From contig JBDHAD010000008.1 in assembly GCA_039588215.1 (NCBI GenBank), forward strand, positions 1 through 64,000: DNA of 64,000 nucleotides, given 5' to 3'. The notes under the pieces are model-generated. The model was given only the letters and a program-made list of their open reading frames with translations. It searched no databases and was not told the origin of the DNA. A program made the position numbers and the translations under genes. Each line of letters starts with the position of its first letter. The stretch's first letter is position 1. Of this stretch, positions 42,189 through 52,076 are shown one piece after another. This DNA comes from JBDHAC01 sp039588215 (lineage in GTDB: Bacteria; Gemmatimonadota; Gemmatimonadetes; Palauibacterales; Palauibacteraceae).

Positions 42189-44071
42189 TCACTCATTCTC
42201 GAGCGGATCCCCGTAGAAACGCCAGGATGACGTGAACCCCTGGGGTGGAGGCCGAACCTCCAACCTCGCGCGGACCATCTCGATCGGCATCCGCCCGCCC
42301 TGCAGGATCGCGTCGTGGAAATCCCGGTTGGTCATGCGACCCGAGCCCACCAACTGCTCGTGGAGCGCGCGGATCTGGAGACCGCCGATCATGTACGCGA
42401 CCTGGTACAGCGGCGAGTAGCTCCCGTTGAACGACCGGCGCACCTCGGCGGTGGCATTGGCCCGCTCGTGACCCACCCGGTCGACCAGGAAATCGATCGC
42501 TTCCTGCGGCGTCATGTCGCCGAGGTGGAAGCCGAGCGAAAAGATGATCCGTGCCGCCCGGTGCATCCGCCAGAAGAGCATGCCGACCCGGTCCTCGGCG
42601 GTCTGCGGGAAGCCGAGGTCCCAGAGCAACATCTCCCAATACAGCGCCCAGCCCTCGCCCCAGAACGGGGTGGAGAACACCCGCCGGTGCGAGTTGTACC
42701 GGCTGGTCATGAACCCCTGTAGGTGGTGACCGGGGATGAGCTCGTGGTGGACCGTGGCGCGCGCGAAGTGCTCGTTGTTCCCCCGCATGCTCATCAGCTT
42801 GTCATCATGCTCCATTTCGTCGGTGGGGAACGCGACACGGATGATCTCCCCGCCCAGGAAGAAGGGGGAGACTTTCTGCTGCTCGGGCGACATCATCTCG
42901 ATCCGCCATACTTCCTCGGCGAGTGGCGGGATGGTCACGAGGTCCCGCTCGCGCAGGAAGCTCACCGCCTCCTCCGCCAGCTCGCGGACCAGGTGCGTTT
43001 GGCTCCCGGGCTCGCGGTGAAGCGTCTTCACGTGCTCGAGCGCGGCCTTCCAGTCGTCACCGAATCCCAGGTCTCTGGACGCTTCGAGCATACGCGCCTC
43101 GCACCAGGCGAACTCCTTCTCGGCGATCGCGATCAGCTCCTGGGGCGTGTACGGGATCATCTCGTAGATCAGATCGGCCCGCATCCCATCGGCACCGATC
43201 GGGTCGCCGACGATCGGCTCGTCCTCTCCCTCGCGGTGCCCGACGACCTTCTCGCGCAGGAACTTCGCGTATCCCTTCAGGGCCTCGTCAGCCCGGGAGT
43301 AGGGATCCTTGACCCACCACGTGAACACCGGGTCGTACCCCGCGTAATGCTCATACCAGGCCTTCAGCCGGCCAGTCAGTCCATCCAGCGTGTTGACCGC
43401 TCGCAGGGCGACGATCTTGGATACCGGGTCGCCGTCCTCCGATCCGCCTTCGAGCGTCCTGTCGACCCGCGCCCTCACATCGTCGATCCTCTCGGGCAGC
43501 GCGGCGAGGAGACGCGCGGCGCCTTGCGCATCGACGGGCTCCCGGGCTCTCCGCGTCTCATCGAGATCCACGATCGTGGGCATGAACGGGATGAACGACT
43601 GCATCTCCCCGTACAGTCGGTCTTCACGTTCGAGGAGCTCGAGCTGGTACCCGAGCTCGTTACCGAGCAGGACGTAGTCGATCCTTCCCTCGAGTCCGAG
43701 CTCGCCGTATTCGATCTCGTTCAGGCGCTCCGCTCCTGCCACTTCTCGCTGAAGGCGCGGAATCGCTCTCGACGGGCGGCGGAGTACGACACGTTCCAGC
43801 GGCGGCCGAGCGCGGACCGGTCCGCGGCGTATCGCTCGACGACATCGCGCAGCTCGCTGGCCGGGGGGGCGCTGAGCGAGGTCAGACCCATCACTTCGGG
43901 TGGCAGATTCACCGTTCGCGCCGCTACGGGGTCCTCGGGTCGCTCGGGCGGGGTGGGCGTCTGAGCGCTCACGACCATCGGCGCGGCGAGTACGCCGAGC
44001 AACGCCAGGGCGCTGAGCGGCGAGAGGTAGTATCGAAGGACCGGGTATCGAGTGGAGCGGGCGTTACCCAT
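42189..44071 (-). pseudogene. DUF885-family exported metallopeptidase, frameshifted by a 5-bp duplication
   Basis: The start is the ATG at 44071 with AAGGAGAG upstream and a signal peptide (LSPLSALALLGVLAAPMVVS). The first part reads to RERFRAFSEKWQE and ends at a stop at 43721. The second part is open from 43742 (ERLNEIEYGELGLEGRIDYV) to 42189. The pieces overlap at a tandem CGCTC-CGCTC (43726-43735). Removing one copy gives a single frame, EKWQERLNEIEYGELG. The second part carries ATVHHELIPGHHLQGFM, the HExxH-like zinc site of DUF885, and FSTPFWGEGWALYWEMLLW. Intact members are predicted exported peptidases of about 600 residues. It could be a real mutation or a sequence error. Confidence 0.85.
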
Positions 44072-44176
44072 CGGCTGTCTCTCCTTCTTCCTTCCCATCT
44101 TCGTTTTCCCCCGGCTCGAGGTGAGCCGGGACATCACTGTGGCTCGGAACTCTGCGTTTCGAGTGGATCAGACTTG

Positions 44177-45493
44177 TCAGGCCCCCTCTCCGGAGCCGCT
44201 CCTCAGGAAGCGCGCTCTTATTCGTCCGTCCAGCTCACCCGCCATGAGCCGGTGTCCCGCCACCGTCCAATGCATGTCGAGATCATAATAGAGGCGCTCT
44301 TCGGCCCGGTAGGCGCGGAAAGCCGGGAACGTGTTCAGAAACTCGATGCCGTTGGCGGTACTGAAATCCTCGAGCCTCTCGACGCTCCGGTCCGAGAGCG
44401 CGAATTCCTCCGGCAGAAACGCCTCCCTTCCCTGAGCCCACTCGTCTTCGCCTACCTGGTGACCCCAGGGGTAGGTCGTCAGCAGGAAGTCGCTCCCGCG
44501 CTCATCGCAGTACCGTTTGATCCGCAGGATGCTGTCGAACACGCCATCCCACTGGCCGGTCCGGTTCACCGTATCGGACGCCAGCGTGTGTTGCAGGAGG
44601 GCCGGGTCCGCCCTGCTGATCCAATACTCGAGGGTCCCGGGCTCCAAGGCTGCGTCCGGCCCCTCCAACCGAGTGACGATCAGACGCGTGAAGTAAAGAT
44701 GCCGTCGGATGAATCGCCGTACCTTGCCCGTGAAGGGCCCTTCGAACGTGACTGATCCGTCGACCCCGAGCGGCTCGCCATCCGTCGCGTGGGTGGCTCT
44801 GGCCCGGTAGAGCGACTCCTGCACCAGATCGCTCATGTCGAAGTTGAGCACGACGAGATCGGGATCGAGAGGCGGAAGCTGCCGGCCGAGCTGGAGGAGT
44901 GACAGAATCGGCGAATAGCTGTTCACGCCGGCGTTGACGACCTCGACCCTCCGGCCCATGCCGGCTGCAGCGTCTTCGTTCAGCGCCCGTTCCAGTAGCG
45001 CCGAGAAGGTCTCATCATCCGTTACCCCACGCCCACCGGTGAACGAGTCGCCGAGCATCACGATGCGGTATGTCGCGTGGTCCTTCGCCGGCGAGACATC
45101 CCGGCCCCTCAGACCCAGGTTGTTGAAGCGTCTCGTGTATCGGAAGTCGGGCCGGGTCGCCACCGAGCTCCGATTCGGGGTCGGTCGGTGGTGCACGATC
45201 CGGTCGGGGATCTGGGATGGGGTCTCGATCAGGTAGAAGCCCAGCGCGACCTCCACGATCAGGTACGTCCCCGCGGTAAACAGCAGGGCGAGCCACGCGT
45301 TCGTGATCAACTCGGCCCGCCCGCGGTCGTAGAGACGGAGAGACAGCAGCGAGAACAGGCTCCAGAGCCCGAGGATCGCGAGAAACAGGGCCGCACCGGC
45401 ACCGAACGGAGAGCGCACGGCGACCTTGTAGCCGATGAAGAGGGCGGCCAGCGCGAGCGCCGCGACCAGCGAGGCCCGGATCACGGTCTTCAT
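44177..45493 (-). CDS. SGNH/GDSL-like hydrolase with N-terminal membrane segments
   Basis: The ATG at 45493 follows GGAGGTGG. The 438-residue protein has three N-terminal membrane spans: ASLVAALALAALFIGYKVAV, GAALFLAILGLWSLFSLLSL and WLALLFTAGTYLIVEVALGF. Its periplasmic region has the SGNH pattern: block I VMLGDSFTGGRGVTDDETF near residue 148, block II/III VVNAGVNSYSPI, and C-terminal block V YYDLDMHWTVAGHRLMAGEL with the catalytic Asp and His. Similar membrane-tethered SGNH proteins modify surface glycans by acyl transfer or hydrolysis; the substrate here is unknown. It is 22 bp downstream of the propeller gene. Confidence 0.8.
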   Translation of the reverse strand: MKTVIRASLVAALALAALFIGYKVAVRSPFGAGAALFLAILGLWSLFSLLSLRLYDRGRAELITNAWLALLFTAGTYLIVEVALGFYLIETPSQIPDRIVHHRPTPNRSSVATRPDFRYTRRFNNLGLRGRDVSPAKDHATYRIVMLGDSFTGGRGVTDDETFSALLERALNEDAAAGMGRRVEVVNAGVNSYSPILSLLQLGRQLPPLDPDLVVLNFDMSDLVQESLYRARATHATDGEPLGVDGSVTFEGPFTGKVRRFIRRHLYFTRLIVTRLEGPDAALEPGTLEYWISRADPALLQHTLASDTVNRTGQWDGVFDSILRIKRYCDERGSDFLLTTYPWGHQVGEDEWAQGREAFLPEEFALSDRSVERLEDFSTANGIEFLNTFPAFRAYRAEERLYYDLDMHWTVAGHRLMAGELDGRIRARFLRSGSGEGA

Positions 45494-45515
45494 CTGGTGC
45501 CACCTCCGATACGGC

Positions 45516-46766
45516 TCATGGTCGAGGTCCCGGCTTGTGGAGTTCGTGCAGGCGCACGTGCTCCACGTCCAGCTCATCGCGCCATGTACCCAGCACCCAG
45601 TCCGACCCGATCTCCAACACCCCGAAACGGTCGGGCATCTCGACCGTCCCCAGCAGCGCGCCGCTCGGGTCGAAGACGGTCCACGACGTCACGTCCCTCG
45701 GATTACGCCCGTACCCCGCCACCCAGAGGCTCCCGTCACGATCGCCCAGCAGGCGTGAATACGCGGGGCCGGTCTCGGGGACCGCCATGCGCGCGAAATG
45801 CGATCGCCACATCGGGCGCTCGGCCTCCGGCCGGGTCCTCAGCTCGGCCTCGAGCGCCTGCTCGACGTCGCTATCCGACAGCGCCAGGGACTCTCCCAAC
45901 CAGCGAAGAATCCGCAGCAACCGACCGTCTGCCGCGTACTCTCCGATCTCGAACCGGTTTTGATCTCCGATGAACACCGAGCTCCCGATCGACACGGCGC
46001 TCGTCGAGTGCGCGAACAAAGGCGTGCTCATCACGGCGCGCCCGTTCTCGCTCCAGATCACGATCTCGCGGCCCGGGAACACGCCCAGCGTGTCTATACC
46101 GTCGCCGGCGGAGGACATCGTGGCGATCGCCGCGTTCTCTCGGATGAGCGCCGACGCCGGTGACTCGTCATGCGGACGCGAAGACCAGTACTCCTGGAGC
46201 ACGAAGGAGCCATCCGGGGTCCGACCCACGGCGCCTACGTTGGCCAGCGCGTCGGGAACGCGAGCCGTCCGTGCGGCTGCGCGCAGCGGTGAGAAGATCG
46301 TGAAGCGCCGGGCGCCGAAGTCGTATACCCAGAGCGAGTCGCCCGGACCACGGCCGAGCGCGGTGATCCGCTGGAACTCGCCCGGCCCCGTGCCGCGGCC
46401 TCCGGTCGTCTCGACAAACCGCCCGGCAGCATCGAAAAAGCGCAGCTCCCCGGAGCCGGCATCAGCCACGAGCACTCCGCTGTCCTTCAGTCTCAGCAGC
46501 CCCTCGATACCGTCGAACTGGTATTCGGCAGGTCCGTCGGCTGCGCCGATATCGAGCACCGGCTCCGCCCCGACCCTCCATGCCGTACCCGGTGTCCACC
46601 GAGGCCTCGCGCTCTCGACGATCGTGATCCCCGCGCTGTCCCACGCGGCCGGGCCGTCATCGGACGAACTGCCCACGGAGGAGTCGCCACCCTCGCAGCT
46701 GGCCAGCACGAGGATGAACAGCCCCGCGGCCGGGCGGGGCACCGTGGCCGATCGCCGTGCCGTCAA
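45516..46766 (-). CDS. Six-bladed beta-propeller lipoprotein
   Basis: The TTG at 46766 overlaps the M28 peptidase stop (TTGA) and gives a lipoprotein signal (GLFILVLASC). An upstream open frame is Arg-rich and was not used. The mature protein (~390 residues) is a propeller of the 6-bladed NHL-like type: YQFDGIEGLLRLKDSGVLVA, LRFFDAAGRFVETTGGRGTG, FQRITALGRGPGDSLWVYDF, and SLWVAGYGRNPRDVTSWTVF. GxGPGEF (GRGTGPGEF) is characteristic of this family, which often occurs as surface lipoproteins in Gemmatimonadota and Bacteroidota. The binding partner is unknown. Confidence 0.82.
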   Translation of the reverse strand: MTARRSATVPRPAAGLFILVLASCEGGDSSVGSSSDDGPAAWDSAGITIVESARPRWTPGTAWRVGAEPVLDIGAADGPAEYQFDGIEGLLRLKDSGVLVADAGSGELRFFDAAGRFVETTGGRGTGPGEFQRITALGRGPGDSLWVYDFGARRFTIFSPLRAAARTARVPDALANVGAVGRTPDGSFVLQEYWSSRPHDESPASALIRENAAIATMSSAGDGIDTLGVFPGREIVIWSENGRAVMSTPLFAHSTSAVSIGSSVFIGDQNRFEIGEYAADGRLLRILRWLGESLALSDSDVEQALEAELRTRPEAERPMWRSHFARMAVPETGPAYSRLLGDRDGSLWVAGYGRNPRDVTSWTVFDPSGALLGTVEMPDRFGVLEIGSDWVLGTWRDELDVEHVRLHELHKPGPRP

Positions 46767-49087
46767 CGGCCTCCGCTCGTCCGCACCGGGAATCGGGTGC
46801 CCGTCAGCAGTCCCTCCGCCTGGCGGATCCCGTCTGCGAGCGCTCCGAGCGTCTCGGCTAGACGCTCGATCTGCGCCGTGGCCTCCTCCCACTCGCGCTG
46901 CTCGATCGCCTCGCGGATTCCCGGGAGGGTCTTCACTCCGTATCCGGTATAGAAGCCCGGGGCGTAAATGTGGTGCTGAAACCAGGGGCGGCGGGGGAGA
47001 CCCTCGGACCGGGTCATCAGGCGCTCGGTCCGGGTCAACCTTTCGTTGAGCTGCGGCAGGACTCGGGCGAGGCGCCCCGCCAGCCGCGGGTCGACGGTTG
47101 CAGCCTCGAACGTCTTCTTGAGGGCCTCGTCGTACGCCTTGGCGCTCTCCACGAGGCTCGCGAGCGCATTCTGCACCGGCGCGAATCCGAGGTACGGGAC
47201 TGCCTCTTCTGGCTCCGGCGGCACGTAGGTCTCCGTCGGATCCGCGGCCAGGGTGTACGCGTTCAGCTCGATCAGCCCGTTCTCCCGCTCGGTCTCCTCT
47301 CGTTTCTCCTCCAGCAGTTCCATTACCTCATCCGCGTACGTCTTCACGGCCTCCACGAACGGGACGAAGGTGAACGGGAGCACGTCGGCGTTCGCGAGCC
47401 TGAGCGTCGCCCGACCCGTGGTCATGGCCAGTGCGACCCCGTATTGGAAGCCCGGGTCGCCGAACCGCGTGTAGTGGTCGAACGAGTCGAACTGCGAGTG
47501 GTACGAGCCGCCCCCGTTTTCCCCCCCGAACCCGAGGTTCAGAGAAGCGATCCCCAGGTGCTGGAGGAACGGCGTGTAGTCGGAGCCCGACCCGAGTGGT
47601 GAGAGCCGGATGTCGGTGGTGTCGTCCGGCTTCCGCGTGCCACCCACAGCCATGCGCGCGTGAGAGCGCTCCCACACGGAAACCCCGGTTTGCGGATCCG
47701 GTACGGCCCTGGCGATCTGGTTCATGAACGTCTGCAGCGTGTGCGATCCTCCCATCCCGAGGAAGCCGCGGCCGCTCCCGTCCGTGTTGATGTAGACGGC
47801 GGTCTTCGCGCGCAGCTCGTCCGCATGGTGCTCGGCCCACTCGGTGGACCCGAGCAGGCCTGGCTCCTCGGCATCCCATGAGGCGTAGATGATCGTGCGC
47901 CTGGGAGGAGAGCCGGATTTCGCCAGCTCGCCGATGGCCCGCGCTTCTTCCATCATCGACACATGGCCGCTGATCGGGTCCGCCGCGCCCATCGCCCAAC
48001 CATCGCGGTGGTTGCCACGGATCACCCACTCGTCCGGGTATTCCTCACCCTCGAGCCGGGCGATCACGTCGTACGCGGGGACGAGGCTCCAGTCGAACTC
48101 CAGGTGAACCCGGACGCGAGCGGGGCCGGGACCCAGGTGGTAGGTGAGCGGGAGCGCGCCCCGCCAGGCGGTGGGCGCGACGGGGCCCTCGAGTGCGCCC
48201 ATGAGCGGCAGCGCGTCGGCGTAGGAGATCGGGAGCACCGGAATCTTCATCACCGTGGGCGATTCCTCGGGCGTCATCCGCTCCGCGTCGGCTGTTGCCC
48301 CCACGCCCGGTGTGAGCGGGTCGCCGGGATACAGCGGCATGTCCGACACCGACCCACGTTGCACGCCGTGCTCCATCCGGTACGGCCCCTCGGGATACAC
48401 GTCCCCCTGGAAGTAGCCGTCGTCGCGCGGATCCGAATACAGGATCGTGGCGATCGCCCCGTGCTCGGCGGCTACCTTCGGCTTGATTCCTCGCCAGGAT
48501 CCGCCGTAGCGCGCGATCACGATCTTGCCGCGCACGTCGATCCCGCGGCGCTCGAGCTCTTCGTAATCGTCCGGGATGCCCTGGTTCACGTACACGAGCT
48601 CGCCCGTGACGTCGCCGTCGGCGGAATAGGCGTTGTACGTGGGCAGGCGTCCCGCGACTCCAGATGTGGCGTCTTCGTCCAGCACCGGCTCCTCGAGGCG
48701 GGCTGTGTAGCGCTCGGGAGCCAGGAGCTCCAACTCGCGCACGCGCGGGGTGGGAAACAGGACCTGGTACTCCTCGATCTCGACCTCGTACCCCCACGAG
48801 CGGAACTGCTCGGCCACCCAGAGCGCGTTCTCCCGGTCGCCGGGCGAGCCGGTGAAGAACGGCACGCGCGTCATTCGCCTCATCCACTCGCGCAGGTTGT
48901 CGGCCTCCATGTGCCCATCGAGCTGGGTCTCCAGCTCGAGCTGGCGCGCTCCGGAGGCTTGGGTGAACCCCAGCGGGGCCGGGTCGCCGGCCCCTTGGCC
49001 ATCGACCCCGGCGGGTCCGAGCATCATGAGGCTCGCCGCCAGGGCGGCGGCTAGCGAATTCGGGGGACGGATCCGGCGACGAGGCAT
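46763..49087 (-). CDS. Exported M28 peptidase, glutamate carboxypeptidase II/transferrin-receptor-like
   Basis: The 774-residue protein has a signal peptide (SLAAALAASLMMLGPAGVDG) and the three-domain GCPII layout: N-terminal DNLREWMRRMTRVPFFTGSP, a PA domain, M28 domain and a C-terminal helical dimer domain. Zinc ligands appear in order: His in IRGNHRDGWAMGAADPISG (with Asp 10 later), catalytic Glu pair in YASWDAEEPGLLGSTEW, Asp in YINTDGSGRGFLG, and His in GGSYHSQFDSFDHYTRFG. The family removes C-terminal glutamate or processes short peptides. It is coupled to the downstream propeller gene by a TTGA overlap. It is divergent from the S8 peptidase across a 478-bp region. Confidence 0.95.
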   Translation of the reverse strand: MPRRRIRPPNSLAAALAASLMMLGPAGVDGQGAGDPAPLGFTQASGARQLELETQLDGHMEADNLREWMRRMTRVPFFTGSPGDRENALWVAEQFRSWGYEVEIEEYQVLFPTPRVRELELLAPERYTARLEEPVLDEDATSGVAGRLPTYNAYSADGDVTGELVYVNQGIPDDYEELERRGIDVRGKIVIARYGGSWRGIKPKVAAEHGAIATILYSDPRDDGYFQGDVYPEGPYRMEHGVQRGSVSDMPLYPGDPLTPGVGATADAERMTPEESPTVMKIPVLPISYADALPLMGALEGPVAPTAWRGALPLTYHLGPGPARVRVHLEFDWSLVPAYDVIARLEGEEYPDEWVIRGNHRDGWAMGAADPISGHVSMMEEARAIGELAKSGSPPRRTIIYASWDAEEPGLLGSTEWAEHHADELRAKTAVYINTDGSGRGFLGMGGSHTLQTFMNQIARAVPDPQTGVSVWERSHARMAVGGTRKPDDTTDIRLSPLGSGSDYTPFLQHLGIASLNLGFGGENGGGSYHSQFDSFDHYTRFGDPGFQYGVALAMTTGRATLRLANADVLPFTFVPFVEAVKTYADEVMELLEEKREETERENGLIELNAYTLAADPTETYVPPEPEEAVPYLGFAPVQNALASLVESAKAYDEALKKTFEAATVDPRLAGRLARVLPQLNERLTRTERLMTRSEGLPRRPWFQHHIYAPGFYTGYGVKTLPGIREAIEQREWEEATAQIERLAETLGALADGIRQAEGLLTGTRFPVRTSGGR

Positions 49088-49565
49088 CGGTTTTTCCCTC
49101 ACGGATGGTGTGCGTGCGGCGGCCCTCGACGAGGGTGCCGGAGCTGCGGGAGGCCATCGACCCACTCGAGCCCGCTGAAGAATGACCCGGCCGGCCCGCC
49201 ACCGATCACGGCGATCCTTATCGTAAAGCTAAGAGGGGCGCCGCCCCGGGATCTGCCCGGAGTCCATCGTAACGTGCTGTCCGGAAACTCCCCTCAGCAA
49301 GAGCGCTTGCTCGCTCACGAGGACATGCGTCGAGGGATCTGTTGGGGTGCAATCAGACTATCGTGTCTGCGCCGGTCTTGCGCCGCGGGCAATCTCTGCC
49401 CAGCGTGCTTTCGTCAGAGGCGGTACGACTGACCGCTTCTCTCAACGAGAGGTCGTTCTTCAACCGCTGCCGTAAATGTCCAGCAGTTTTGAGGACCACG
49501 TTCATGCAGTTTCAGAGCGCGGGCGCGGTATGCCCCGCCATCACCCAAGTACCGAGGAGGTAAGT
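49088..49565. other. Divergent intergenic region between M28 and S8 peptidase genes
   Basis: This 478-bp stretch contains no convincing coding frame. It holds a GCAAGAGCGCTTGC hairpin near 49297 and the S8 ribosome-binding site (AGGAGG, 49555-49560). It must contain promoters for both exported peptidases, but I could not pick -35/-10 pairs with confidence. Confidence 0.5.
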
Positions 49566-50975
49566 ATGCACTCGAGACGACTTCTTGTCTTCCTGGGCAT
49601 CTCCGCCGGCCTGCTGTCGGCGGCCTGCCAGGCCGACAAGATCCCAACCGGTCCGGTAGACGCTCCGGCCCCGTCGTTCTCGGAACAGCCGAGCGACGGG
49701 CTCGACGTCAGCGATCGGTACCTCGTGGCGCTGGAGGGCGAGGTAGTCGACTTCGCCGAGCAGGTGGAGGCTCTCGGTGGAACCGTGTTGTTTCAGCACG
49801 ACATCGGCATCGCCCTGGTGGGGGGGATGACGGCCGAAACCGCGGCGCAGCTCGGCGCCTCTGAGTCCGTGAATGCGATCCAGCAGGATGCCACGTTCGA
49901 CCTCGATCCGACGTTCGATGAGGGCAATGTCGAGACCGGTGAAGGGATCGCCAGCCCTGGCGATCCGACCACCGCCAGCCGCTACTCATGGCAGTGGAAC
50001 ATGCGCGCCATCCATGCCGATATGGTGTGGGCGCGTGGCCGCCTGGGCTCCCCCGGCGTGACCATCGCCATCCTGGACACTGGCATCGACTATCTCTACC
50101 CGGACTTGATCGGCCGGGTGGATCTGTCGCGATCGATTTCCTTCCTGCCGTCCGACGACGCCCTGGTGGACATCTTCTTTCCGGGTCGGCACTACGTGAC
50201 GGATCTACACTTCCACGGCACCCACGTCGGGATGACCGCCTCCAGCAACTCCAACATCCTCGCGGGCGTCACGACCCAGACGACGCTCATGGGCGTCAAG
50301 GTCTGTAGCGTGTTCGGCGGCTGCCCGTTCGGCGCCATCATCGCGGGCATACTCCACGCCGCGGACAACGGGGCCGATGTGGCCAACATGAGCCTCGGCG
50401 GAGCCTTCACGAAGGCGGGGAGCGACGGGTTCGTCGGTTTTATCAACAGCACCTTCAACTACGCCAAGAACCAGGGCATGACGATCGTGGTGTCGGCCGG
50501 CAATGCTGCCACCGATCTGGACCACAACGGCAACACGTACTCGACGTTCTGCGACACGCCGGCCGTCATCTGCGTATCCGCCACGGCTCCCACGGCCGGT
50601 GCCGGCAGGGACGGCCCGTGGACGAACGTGGATGCGCCGACACCGTACACCAACTTCGGGAACTCGGCGATCAACGTCGCGGCACCGGGTGGCTACGCTA
50701 TCGCCAACTCTGCCGGCTGGGTCTGGTCCGGTTGCTCGACGTCCAGCCTCGTCATCCCGACCTGCCAGACGGGTACCTTCATTGTGGGCGCCTTCGGCAC
50801 TTCGATGTCTGCCCCCCACGTCTCCGGCCTCGCCTCGCTCGTGGTCGAGGACGTCGGCCGTCGTCCCGGACGGGTCAAGGCGAAGATTCAGCAAGGGGCC
50901 GATGACCTCGGCAAGAAGGGCAACGACCCGTTCTACGGCAAAGGGCGCGTGAACGTGGACAAGACGGTCAACTAG
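49566..50975 (+). CDS. Subtilisin-like serine peptidase (S8), lipoprotein
   Basis: The ATG at 49566 is preceded by a strong GAGGAGG. The 469-residue product starts with a lipoprotein-like signal (VFLGISAGLLSAACQAD). A propeptide inhibitor-I9-like region (residues ~45-110, YLVALEGEVVDFAEQVEALG) follows. The catalytic domain contains Asp in VTIAILDTGIDYLYPDLI near 170, His in LHFHGTHVGMTA near 218, Asn in IVVSAGNAATDLD, and Ser in GTSMSAPHVSGLASLV near 413. Cys residues in SVFGGCPFG and STSSLVIPTC-type segments suggest disulfides. It is a broad-specificity secreted endopeptidase by family. A strong hairpin follows the gene. Confidence 0.95.
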   Translation: MHSRRLLVFLGISAGLLSAACQADKIPTGPVDAPAPSFSEQPSDGLDVSDRYLVALEGEVVDFAEQVEALGGTVLFQHDIGIALVGGMTAETAAQLGASESVNAIQQDATFDLDPTFDEGNVETGEGIASPGDPTTASRYSWQWNMRAIHADMVWARGRLGSPGVTIAILDTGIDYLYPDLIGRVDLSRSISFLPSDDALVDIFFPGRHYVTDLHFHGTHVGMTASSNSNILAGVTTQTTLMGVKVCSVFGGCPFGAIIAGILHAADNGADVANMSLGGAFTKAGSDGFVGFINSTFNYAKNQGMTIVVSAGNAATDLDHNGNTYSTFCDTPAVICVSATAPTAGAGRDGPWTNVDAPTPYTNFGNSAINVAAPGGYAIANSAGWVWSGCSTSSLVIPTCQTGTFIVGAFGTSMSAPHVSGLASLVVEDVGRRPGRVKAKIQQGADDLGKKGNDPFYGKGRVNVDKTVN

Positions 50976-51041
50976 CGGCTGTCTGTAGCACGACCGCAGT
51001 CGTACGGACGAGCGCCGGGCGACCGGCGGCTCGTCGACAGT

Positions 51042-51073
51042 CAGGGGGAGGTGGCGAGGGCCGCCTCCCCCTG
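51042..51073 (+). terminator. Strong terminator-like hairpin after the S8 peptidase gene
   Basis: CAGGGGGAGG and CCTCCCCCTG pair perfectly over 10 bp. Four further pairs including one G-T extend the stem to 14 bp around a GAGG loop. It is 66 bp after the stop codon. No T-run follows, so termination may be assisted or the hairpin may protect the mRNA end. Confidence 0.55.
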
Positions 51074-51171
51074 TCACTCGGTGCAGCCGATGCAACGGAG
51101 CACGCCGCGGCTCCTGCAGCCGGACCGGGGGTAGGACTCGCGGTACCCTGGGAGGGTTCTGGGAGGTCACA

Positions 51172-51693
51172 ATGCAGGGGATGCGTGGACCGGTTCTTTG
51201 TTCGCTTGTCGTATTCCTGGGAGGGGGCGGTTGCGTGAGCGCGGACGGAGTCGAGCAACCCGAGGAGCCGCAGGAGGTCCGGGCGGAGGGAGAGCCCGTC
51301 TCCTTCGACCCCGTTGAGGAGGTGCGCAGCTTCATGAGCGGGATCCCGGATCGGCGCCGACTCCTCATCGACGAGCCGGAAGAATGGGCCGGCTTCTGGG
51401 CAGAGCTCAACGCCAACCTCGTCCCGACGCCCGACCTACCATCCGTGAACTTCGACAGCCACGTCGTCATCGCGGCGACGATGGGGCGCAAGCCCACGGG
51501 GGGCTACGCCATCCGGATAGAAGAAGTCAGGCGCACGGGCGACGACCTCCGGGTGGTCGTGGCAGAGACCTCGCCAGGCGCCGGTTGCATCACGATCCAG
51601 GCTTTCACGGCGCCCGCGACGGCGGTCACGGTGCCGCGCCCGGTCGGAGAGCTCGAGTTCGTCGAGCGAACCGAGACCGAAGACTGCCTCTGA
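51172..51693 (+). CDS. PrcB-like C-terminal domain lipoprotein
   Basis: The 173-residue protein starts at the ATG at 51172 with GGGAGG upstream. It has a lipoprotein signal (LCSLVVFLGGGGC), an acidic linker, and a domain with RRLLIDEPEEWAGFWAELNA, VNFDSHVVIAATMGRKPTGG, and VVVAETSPGAGCITIQAFTA. Together these match the PrcB C-terminal domain seen in protease-associated lipoproteins. PrcB was named from a protease complex of Treponema; in other bacteria its role is uncertain. It follows the S8 peptidase gene by 196 bp, which may be a functional pairing. Confidence 0.78.
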   Translation: MQGMRGPVLCSLVVFLGGGGCVSADGVEQPEEPQEVRAEGEPVSFDPVEEVRSFMSGIPDRRRLLIDEPEEWAGFWAELNANLVPTPDLPSVNFDSHVVIAATMGRKPTGGYAIRIEEVRRTGDDLRVVVAETSPGAGCITIQAFTAPATAVTVPRPVGELEFVERTETEDCL

Positions 51694-52076
51694 ACCGCTG
51701 AATCGAGACTGCCTCGAGGGTCTCCTGTCTAGCCCGAAGCGGTCGCCACCGACAGGACGTAACCGACGATGGGCAGCGCGGCACGTTGGCCTCGTCAGCC
51801 AACCTGGAGCACCGTCCCGCTTTAGGAGGATACCGCGCTCACGTCGGGTACCCGAATCTGAGCACGCTCCCGTACTGTTTGTCTGGCCTCGCTGACTGTG
51901 CGAGCCTCGCCTCTAGCCGAGGATCAGGACCCGAGTCGGTCTCTTAGGTGCCCGTCTGCGCCACCTTCCGATTCTCCTTGCGGGACCGGACCCGACGTGA
52001 CCGGGATGACTTGATATTCCGAGCGCGGTGGACCAAGACTCTAGCGTTCATCATTCCATCGCCGCGGACGATCGCC
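51694..52076. other. Intergenic region, no recognised content
   Basis: This is 383 bp between the PrcB-like gene and the glycosyltransferase gene. An open frame continues into it from the latter, but it is Arg-rich and has no start with a ribosome-binding site. No RNA gene or repeat was recognised. GC content looks lower than in the neighbouring genes. Confidence 0.4.

Noticed and set aside
42723..43964. Plus-strand frame of over 400 codons antisense to the DUF885 gene
   Set aside because: Opposite a gene with a clear HELxPGHH zinc site. The plus-strand product has no family features, and its continuity despite the frameshift is explained by high GC.
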